In this document: in pieces, positions 4,456 through 8,942 of the stretch | Position numbering within the stretch: position 1 is the first letter of the stretch | Layout: every line of letters begins with the position of its first letter | Source: Candidatus Pacearchaeota archaeon | GTDB lineage: Archaea; Nanoarchaeota; Nanoarchaeia; Pacearchaeales; GW2011-AR1 | Assembly (NCBI GenBank): GCA_023228245.1 | Contig: JALOBN010000050.1 | Coordinates: 1-8,942, forward strand | DNA length: 8,942 bases | Reading direction: 5' to 3' | Notes under the pieces: generated by a model | Database searches by the model: none | Told to the model about the DNA's origin: nothing | The model's input: the letters and a program-made list of their open reading frames with translations, nothing else | Program-made: the position numbers and the translations under genes

Positions 4456-6435
4456 ACTCGCAAGACACCGAAATCGAAAGCCCCTGCCAAGATCGCACGC
4501 AAGACCGCAGCCAAGCCTCGCTTACCCAAGAAGGTCAGCAAAGTTACGAGGAAAGCAACCAAGAAGAGGACATCCAAGCCCAGGTCAATTGCTGACGTGA
4601 ACCGGGACCAGGGTCTAGAAATGGAACAAGCCCTTGGCCCGGTTAAGGGGGCAGCCAAACATCTCAGCAACGCCCAGAAGGCAACCCAACAGATCCTGGC
4701 ATTTGATCGAAAGCCAGCGAAGCTCGTCGTTGAGGTTCGCACCAACCGAACCTGTAGGCTTGGAGAGGCAATTGCTAAGGCTGAGTCTGCTATGGAGACA
4801 TCACCTATAGTTGGAATCTCCCTAGCCGACAAGCTGAAAGCCAAGTCAGTTCAGCACGAAGACAACGCCCCACACCTTATCATTGAAGCCAGAGCCGGTA
4901 CAGGGAAGACGACGACGTTGATCGAAGGGCTCAAGCGGGTTATGGGTCTAGAGACTTCGCTTGTCCCAAGTCCACAACAAGCTGCGGTGTGGGAAGCCAT
5001 GGAGCAATCCAAGGGGGTCAGGACGGTGTGCTTTGCAGCGTTCAACAAGTCAATTGCCGCTGAGCTAAAGAACCGCGTGCCCCCAGGCTGCGATGCTATG
5101 ACGATGCACGGTATGGGTTACCGTGCGTTGCGTAACGCCTTCCCCAAGCTTGGTGCACCCAATTCTTACCGCGTGCAGGACATCATCTGTGAGTTGCTCG
5201 AAGAAGACATCCGTGTCCTGCGTATGAAGAAGCCCACGCTGCTCAAGGCAACCGAAGAATTGGTTGGCCTCTGCAAGATGAATCTTGTTGGACACGACAT
5301 TGCAGCCTATGACAGGTACGATAATTGGGATGCTGGGTGGATAGAGGAACTAAGAAATCTAGCTTCGCACTATGACATTGAACTCAACGGTCAATCAGAA
5401 GAAGTGTTTGCCCTAGTCCCCCGCGTGTTGGGACGTTGCAAGGAAGTTGCCAAGGACAACTGCATCGACTTCAACGATATGGTCTGGTTGCCCATCGTAT
5501 TGCAACTGCCAGTATTCAAGTATGACCTGCTCCTTATAGACGAGATGCAAGATTTGAACCGCGCTCAGCAAGGGCTAACCAAGAGGGCTGGCAAGCGGTT
5601 GATTTACTGTGGAGACCCTCTTCAGGCGATTTATGGTTTTGCAGGGGCAGATTCACAAAGCATGTCACGGTTGGAAGGTGAGCTAAAGCAAACTGAACGC
5701 GGTTGCCTACACCTACCCCTCACCGTCACCCGCCGTTGTGGCAAGGCCATTGTCCGTGAAGCCCAGAAGTATGTGCCTGACTTCGAGGCATTCCCAACAA
5801 ACCCAGAAGGCAAGATTAGCTACGCCAAGTACAAGAATGAAGGTGCTGGTAGCTATCACACAATGGTAGAGGACGGCAACATGGTTCTCTGTCGTTGTAA
5901 CGCACCCCTGGTCAGCGAATGCTTCAAGTTCATTCGCCAAGGCAGGAAGGCAAACATCCAAGGAAGAGACATTGGCGCAGGGCTTGTCAAGACCGTAAAG
6001 AAAATCCTAGGTGTCAAGGATGATGGAAGCCTGGAGTGCTACAGTGCAGTTCAGTTGATTATGGGTGTAGACACTTGGTTGCATGAAGAGTCCAAGCGAG
6101 AGAATGCCAAGCGCAACCCCGATGAATCGAAACTGATTGCCCTGCAAGACAGGCACGACTGCCTCATGGCCTTTACGGATGGCCAGCAAACCGCAGCCCA
6201 GGTTGTAGCTAAAATAGAGGCCATGTTCACGGACGACAAGAGCAGCCAAGGCATCAAGCTTAGCTCGATACACCGCGCAAAGGGTCTAGAATCCAAGCGA
6301 GTCTTCATCCTAGTGCCCAAGGAAGCCCCACTGCCTCACCCAATGGCGAAGACTGCTTGGCAACGTGCCGAAGAATCCCATTTGGCATACGTTGGAATCA
6401 CTCGTGCAATCGAAGAGTTGATCTGGGTTTCATAA
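4453..6435 (+). CDS. UvrD/Rep-type superfamily 1 DNA helicase with histone-H1-like N-terminal tail
   Basis: The 660-residue product is an ATP-driven DNA helicase, and all core motifs are visible. These are Walker A EARAGTGKTT (145-154, Lys152), motif Ia FAAFNKSIAAEL (194-205), Ib TMHGMGYR (217-224) and Walker B LLLIDEMQD (359-367, Asp363/Glu364). Motif III is GDPLQAIYGFAGA (387-399), motif IV TRRCG (426-430), motif V SIHRAKGLE (605-613) and motif VI AYVGITRA (645-652). The acid motif is DEMQD where DEAQD is usual. The 2B region is short compared with UvrD, so it is nearer the compact phage or small UvrD-like helicases. Residues 1-45 are almost all Lys, Arg, Ala, Pro, Ser and Thr, like histone H1 tails; such tails bind DNA without specificity. 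A 95-residue segment of unknown fold separates tail and core. A role in replication, recombination or repair is likely. ATG 4453 follows the shared leader. Confidence 0.95.
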   Translation: MTRKTPKSKAPAKIARKTAAKPRLPKKVSKVTRKATKKRTSKPRSIADVNRDQGLEMEQALGPVKGAAKHLSNAQKATQQILAFDRKPAKLVVEVRTNRTCRLGEAIAKAESAMETSPIVGISLADKLKAKSVQHEDNAPHLIIEARAGTGKTTTLIEGLKRVMGLETSLVPSPQQAAVWEAMEQSKGVRTVCFAAFNKSIAAELKNRVPPGCDAMTMHGMGYRALRNAFPKLGAPNSYRVQDIICELLEEDIRVLRMKKPTLLKATEELVGLCKMNLVGHDIAAYDRYDNWDAGWIEELRNLASHYDIELNGQSEEVFALVPRVLGRCKEVAKDNCIDFNDMVWLPIVLQLPVFKYDLLLIDEMQDLNRAQQGLTKRAGKRLIYCGDPLQAIYGFAGADSQSMSRLEGELKQTERGCLHLPLTVTRRCGKAIVREAQKYVPDFEAFPTNPEGKISYAKYKNEGAGSYHTMVEDGNMVLCRCNAPLVSECFKFIRQGRKANIQGRDIGAGLVKTVKKILGVKDDGSLECYSAVQLIMGVDTWLHEESKRENAKRNPDESKLIALQDRHDCLMAFTDGQQTAAQVVAKIEAMFTDDKSSQGIKLSSIHRAKGLESKRVFILVPKEAPLPHPMAKTAWQRAEESHLAYVGITRAIEELIWVS

Positions 6436-6467
6436 TACCAACCACCACCATCGCAATGGAGAATACC

Positions 6468-6707
6468 GTGATCACCGTACTAACCACGCGCGTAACGAAA
6501 GAAGGATTAGTTGTCTTGGACCTAACTGGGTTCAATAGCAACGCAATTAACATCACCACAATTACCCAATCCTACTTCGATACCTGTTGCACTCGCGTAG
6601 CCTACAACCGAGAGACTGACCGTGGGTTGCGCATCGAGCAGTACAACATCGAGACCAACCAGTGGGATGAGTACTATGCAACTGGTTGTCTTATGACACT
6701 ACGTTAG
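6468..6707 (+). CDS. Small beta-rich hypothetical protein
   Basis: GTG 6468 is preferred because GGAG (6458-6461) lies 6 bases upstream, giving 79 residues. An in-frame ATG at 6456 overlaps that site and would add four residues (MENT). The same arrangement, ATGGAGA then an in-frame second start 12 bases on, is seen at the methyltransferase gene. The product is rich in Thr, Asn and Ile, with alternating hydrophobic residues (VTKEGLVVLDLTGFNSNAIN) that suggest beta strands. Two adjacent Cys occur near FDTCCTRV. It follows the helicase stop by 32 bases, and its TAG stop lies inside the ribosome-binding site of the next gene. No family is recognised. Confidence 0.75.
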   Translation: MITVLTTRVTKEGLVVLDLTGFNSNAINITTITQSYFDTCCTRVAYNRETDRGLRIEQYNIETNQWDEYYATGCLMTLR

Positions 6708-6717
6708 GAACCCAACA

Positions 6718-6945
6718 ATGCCCACAATTCCAACCACAACAACCGTCGTCTGCCTTAACTGCCGCACCACGCAAGAAGACTTGGGCAAGCGAACCACTTG
6801 CATCAAGTGTGGCTTCCAACCCATCCCAAGTTACTCTTACACAAAAGACAACGTATTCCACCCCCGGTTTACTCGACGTGTAGCAAAACGCAAGTCCTTG
6901 AAAGACATGGTTGCTGAACGTCGAGCCCAACGCAATAGGAACTAG
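6718..6945 (+). CDS. Zinc-ribbon small protein with basic tail
   Basis: The 75-residue product starts at ATG 6718 behind TAGGAACCCAAC, a diverged form of the shared leader. Two Cys pairs, CLNC (12-15) and CIKC (28-31), are spaced as in a four-cysteine zinc ribbon, with Gly32 after the second knuckle. Residues 47-75 are strongly basic (FTRRVAKRKSLKDMVAERRA then QRNRN) and probably helical, a likely nucleic-acid contact. Phages often carry such small zinc proteins as regulators or host-protein modulators. Metal binding is a confident reading of the motif. The target is unknown. Confidence 0.82.
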   Translation: MPTIPTTTTVVCLNCRTTQEDLGKRTTCIKCGFQPIPSYSYTKDNVFHPRFTRRVAKRKSLKDMVAERRAQRNRN

Positions 6946-6947
6946 TC

Positions 6948-7271
6948 ATGGGTATCGACCTAACCGTTTGTCCAATTAGAAACGACAGACCTGGTTATGA
7001 CAGGTTACAAATTGACCGGGACTCAGAATTATTTGATCTGGTCAAGCAATTGCCAACCCTATCAATACCAAAGCCAGTTGACTTCAACTGGTATGGACCC
7101 GAGGGAATTGAGAATTGTGCAACAGACGAGTACGGATTCCCACTAACCTATTGCAATGCTGGCCAGTTCCGTAAGATCAACGCATCGAAGCAAGAGGGAT
7201 GGAATCATGCGGTGTTGATGTTCTTGCAGTCCCTACCACCATCGACTCCAGTTGTGCTTTGGTGGCACTAA
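6948..7271 (+). CDS. Hypothetical protein beginning MGIDLTV
   Basis: The 107-residue product starts at ATG 6948, two bases after the previous stop, behind TAGGAACTAGTC, another form of the shared leader. The opening MGIDLTVCPI followed by YDRLQIDRDSELFDLV resembles a group of phage-encoded proteins of unknown function that start MG-hydrophobic-D and carry a YxRLxxDRDxxLF segment. This is from memory and not checked. The middle is rich in Pro, Trp and Tyr, and the end is hydrophobic (VVLWWH). No catalytic motif is seen. It closes the tightly spaced gene run that begins at 1727. Confidence 0.82.
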   Translation: MGIDLTVCPIRNDRPGYDRLQIDRDSELFDLVKQLPTLSIPKPVDFNWYGPEGIENCATDEYGFPLTYCNAGQFRKINASKQEGWNHAVLMFLQSLPPSTPVVLWWH

Positions 7272-7281
7272 ATTAACCTAA

Positions 7282-7353
7282 GTAGGGGGTACGCCATTAA
7301 AGCCCCTACGTTGCACTAGGTTGCGTTACACGGTAAACTAGTACCCTAGGGGC
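7282..7353 (+). promoter_or_regulatory. Competing hairpins in the intergenic stretch 7272-7463
   Basis: GTAGGGG (7282-7288) can pair with CCCCTAC (7303-7309). The same C-run, as GCCCCTA (7302-7308), can instead pair with TAGGGGC (7347-7353). The two stems exclude each other, as in attenuators or riboswitches. No T-run follows either stem, so a simple intrinsic terminator is unlikely. An 8-bp pair TTGCGTTA (7322-7329 region) with TAACGCAA (7376-7383) lies around the second stem. The remaining bases up to 7450 contain CCCTAAC-type short repeats and no gene. A weak promoter reading (TTGCAC 7311, TAAACT 7334) is possible. Confidence 0.35.
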
Positions 7354-7463
7354 TTACGGCAGTTACGACGTAGCCTAACGCAAGCCAGAGCCCTCTACGT
7401 GGCTATCTAGCCCTAACTGTTACCTTACCCCTAACCCTAGCCTTAATGGCAGAGGAGTAATCC

Positions 7464-7883
7464 ATGGCCGATACTAACCCTACTCCCCTCGACGTGTGCC
7501 ACAAGCTGCTGGATACGTGGAAACGTGCTGGGCCCCTTGGCAGCCACCAGATGGAAAAATTCGAGACCGTTGTACGAATGGCAGAAATGGCTGTTGATGA
7601 TGCAAACCAGAAAGCAAGAGAGTTTCTAGGTTTGATACCTGACCCAATCGCCAACCATCACCCAACAATAAACTGTAGATGCCAACTTGCCAGGGAAGGT
7701 GGATTGACATTCTTTGAAGAAGCATCCCATGACTTGCTGGCGATGCTGCAAGAAGCTAGGCGGGAGATTTACCTGGCTCACTCAAAGGATGGGGCAGTGT
7801 ATGACCCCACGATTATGTCTCGTATTGACAACGTTATCAACAAGGTAACCGGCAAGCCCCACATTGTTGTAAACAAGACTTAA
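7464..7883 (+). CDS. Helical hypothetical protein
   Basis: The 139-residue product starts at ATG 7464, six bases after a strong Shine-Dalgarno AGAGGAG (7451-7457). It is the first gene after the 192-base intergenic stretch and probably opens a new transcript or a separately controlled segment. Residues 8-55 form amphipathic helices (MEKFETVVRMAEMAVDDANQ). A short loop with Asn-His-His and Cys-Arg-Cys (NHHPTINCRC, about 64-73) follows, then a second helical part (FFEEASHDLLAMLQEARREI). The HH and CxC residues could bind metal but form no motif I can name. Function is not recognised. Confidence 0.82.
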   Translation: MADTNPTPLDVCHKLLDTWKRAGPLGSHQMEKFETVVRMAEMAVDDANQKAREFLGLIPDPIANHHPTINCRCQLAREGGLTFFEEASHDLLAMLQEARREIYLAHSKDGAVYDPTIMSRIDNVINKVTGKPHIVVNKT

Positions 7884-7899
7884 AGGAGAGGAAGTACTG

Positions 7900-8127
7900 A
7901 TGGACGTACCGAAGACGTGCATTCTCTGTGGTCACATGGCTTTTGATCCTGGTGACCCTGGATACTCTGAGATGACTCCAGGGTATGCCTGGTTTAGTCA
8001 TTGCTTGAAGGGCCATTGGGAGATGCGTGGCTACGACGTGACAATGGATGAGTACCGTAGCAACCTGTTAAGGGCCAACCAGTGTAAAGACTTCGAGCCG
8101 GTAGAAAGCCTAGGCAAGTTCAAGTAG
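7900..8127 (+). CDS. Four-cysteine, probably zinc-binding small protein
   Basis: The 75-residue product starts at ATG 7900 behind AAAGGAGAGG (7882-7891). Cys7, Cys10, Cys35 and Cys62 are candidate metal ligands (CxxC, then single cysteines), and His12 and His39 sit near them in CGH and KGHW. The order is CILCGHMAF, SEMTPG, HCLKGHW, ANQCKDFEP. The last cysteine lies in a CxDFE segment typical of small cysteine-rich domains that close with a C-x-x-[FY] turn. It is unlike the zinc ribbon encoded at 6718 in spacing and charge, so the two are not simple paralogues. Metal binding is probable and the role unknown. Confidence 0.82.
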   Translation: MDVPKTCILCGHMAFDPGDPGYSEMTPGYAWFSHCLKGHWEMRGYDVTMDEYRSNLLRANQCKDFEPVESLGKFK

Positions 8128-8147
8128 AAACTGAGAGGGTTTAAGCT

Positions 8148-8423
8148 ATGAATCAGTTTGTAAGAATCGTTCGAGAGCTGGAGCAATTCAAAGAGTCGTT
8201 ACGAACCATTCAAACCCCAGTTTTGCAGGAACTGATGAATGCCATATCGAGCGAGATTCAAAGCCGGCTTGTGAACGCCCAGCTTGAACCTATGACCGAG
8301 GAAGAATTGAAGATGGGGCGTATCGACGCCATCCGGTCTTACAGAAACAGATGTGGCACAAGCCTGCGAGAATCCATGGAAGCTTACCGTAGAGGAATGG
8401 AAACCAAGACTGAGGCCGTCTGA
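8148..8423 (+). CDS. Small helical protein with L7/L12-like C-terminal segment
   Basis: The 91-residue product starts at ATG 8148 behind GAGAGGG (8133-8139). Residues 1-45 are helical (IVRELEQFKESLRTI, ELMNAISSEIQSRL). Residues 52-84 read EEELKMGRIDAIRSYRNRCG then TSLRESMEAYRRGM. This follows the K-x-x-x-I-x-A-I-[KR]-x-x-R-x-x-x-G-x-[SG]-L-[KR]-E pattern of the ribosomal protein L7/L12 C-terminal domain, which docks translation factors. Short phage and bacterial proteins that reuse this segment exist, so it need not be ribosomal. The cysteine at the usual Thr position is a minor oddity. It is the last rightward gene before the convergent unit. Confidence 0.82.
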   Translation: MNQFVRIVRELEQFKESLRTIQTPVLQELMNAISSEIQSRLVNAQLEPMTEEELKMGRIDAIRSYRNRCGTSLRESMEAYRRGMETKTEAV

Positions 8424-8464
8424 CTGTTTCCTGCCTCTAGCTTCAAATCGTAGTGCAGAAAGAT

Positions 8465-8522
8465 GCCCCAGCCCCTACCAGCCCAACCGGGAGCGATCAG
8501 TCAGGACTGGAGGGACTGGGGC
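8465..8522. terminator. Long imperfect hairpin between convergent genes
   Basis: GCCCCAG (8465-8471) pairs with CTGGGGC (8516-8522). After one mismatch, CCCT (8473-8476) pairs with AGGG (8511-8514). After a bulged A, CCAG (8478-8481) pairs with CTGG (8507-8510). The loop holds CCC-AACC-GGG. It lies between the stop of the last rightward gene (8423) and the stop of the leftward aminotransferase (8534), where a bidirectional terminator is expected. The T-runs are poor: TCTTTCT follows on the minus strand and ACTTT on the plus strand. It may therefore act through structure or protect the 3' ends. Confidence 0.5.
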
Positions 8523-8533
8523 CTACACTTTAC

Positions 8534-8942
8534 CTAAACAGGTAATCCAACAAGCTGATGATAAGTTTCAATCAGAAGGTTGACGCTATCGGCAGCATCT
8601 TGGAAGTTGGAATCTTCATGCAACGGCAGGTAAACAACCTCTTGCGACAGTCGATGAGCGTTGAGGTGTCGGTAACTGCCGTTGCGGTACTCTCGTTGGC
8701 TACTCATCGGCTTGAACCCATGGCGTGCCGCAACCCCCTTTGAGTTTAGAGTAGCGATTAGCTTGTCTTGAATTTCTGCCCGCATGTTGGGTATTCGTAG
8801 ATCATAGACCCAATCAACGTTGCGAGTGGGCATCTTCCATTCTGGTGGCAATTGGCTATCACAGTCTTGTGATTGGCATCGACGCCATTCCAGGTTGCTG
8901 TCAACTTTGGCTAAGCTGGTTAGGATTGGCTCAGCTAACAGA
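8534..8942 (-). CDS. C-terminal part of DegT/DnrJ/EryC1/StrS-type PLP aminotransferase
   Basis: The minus-strand frame is open from the window edge (8942) to TAG at 8534-8536, giving 135 residues. A TTG at 8851 is only an internal codon. The visible part is the C-terminal small domain. It includes a strand DWVYDLRIPN and a helix AEIQDKLIATLNSKGVAARH, continuing into GFKPMSSQREY, then EVVYLPLHEDSN and a final helix. The hydrophobic strand, L...GV..R.-FKPM, and LPLH order is that of sugar aminotransferases in this family. The FKPMS form is like perosamine-synthase-type members. These enzymes transfer an amino group from glutamate to a keto-sugar nucleotide for surface glycans or natural products. 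The catalytic lysine would be in the missing N-terminal part. The gene points toward the rightward run, so it is a separate unit. Confidence 0.8.
   Translation of the reverse strand, partial: LLAEPILTSLAKVDSNLEWRRCQSQDCDSQLPPEWKMPTRNVDWVYDLRIPNMRAEIQDKLIATLNSKGVAARHGFKPMSSQREYRNGSYRHLNAHRLSQEVVYLPLHEDSNFQDAADSVNLLIETYHQLVGLPV

Noticed and set aside
4434..4844. Minus-strand open frame of 136 codons opposite the helicase N-terminus
   Set aside because: It is the antisense of the Lys/Arg-rich tail, which lacks stop codons on the complement because of its composition.
8551..8580. CTGATGA resembling a hammerhead ribozyme core
   Set aside because: No GAAA core partner with proper stems, and the site lies inside the aminotransferase coding region.
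8353..8583. Plus-strand open frame across the convergent hairpin
   Set aside because: It overlaps the previous gene in another frame, lacks a ribosome-binding site and reads through the inverted repeat.
8849..8851. TTG at 8851 as the start of a short minus-strand gene
   Set aside because: The frame and its coding character continue upstream to the window edge, as expected for the middle of an aminotransferase.

Overview
The window looks like part of a double-stranded DNA phage, prophage or similar mobile replicon. It holds densely packed co-directional small genes of no obvious chromosomal function, a superfamily 1 helicase, several tiny zinc-binding or DNA-binding proteins, and near-zero spacing or ATGA overlap between many genes. 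No structural, packaging or lysis gene is visible, so this would be an early or accessory region. The host cannot be named. Base composition is moderate, Shine-Dalgarno sequences are clear, and CTAG is common rather than avoided, which argues against an enteric host. No rRNA, tRNA, CRISPR array or insertion sequence was found.

Layout. (1) 2-1117: the 3' part of a long gene whose product ends in two Tudor/SH3-like modules, closed by a good intrinsic terminator at 1193-1215. (2) 1118-1726: a 609-base stretch without an intact gene. It is rich in perfect or near-perfect palindromes and holds a plausible promoter whose -10 box sits inside a 14-bp palindrome. It also holds a block of nested inverted repeats and a trace of coding sequence that reads well only across two frame changes. 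(3) 1727-7271: a rightward run of ten genes. They are an exported or membrane-anchored class I SAM methyltransferase, a tandem-module small protein, an acidic protein, a MerR/excisionase-like HTH protein, a pair of paralogues (B1, B2) flanking a one-module relative of the tandem-module protein, a UvrD/Rep-type helicase with a histone-H1-like tail, and three small proteins, one with a zinc ribbon. (4) 7272-7463: an intergenic stretch with competing hairpins. (5) 7464-8423: three more small genes, a helical protein, a four-cysteine protein and one with an L7/L12-like C-terminus. (6) 8465-8522: a long imperfect hairpin between convergent units. (7) 8534-8942, minus strand: the C-terminal part of a DegT/DnrJ/EryC1/StrS-type PLP aminotransferase that runs off the window.

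How the parts may work together. The helicase is the only enzyme tied to DNA metabolism, and the small HTH and zinc proteins are candidate regulators. The methyltransferase and aminotransferase are of kinds often used on sugars or surface glycans, but they sit in separate units and no pathway can be read from this window. The most distinctive signal is a small-gene cassette at 2590-4429, built from two families that recur within about 1.8 kb. Three successive genes at its right-hand end share an almost identical 15-base ribosome-binding leader.
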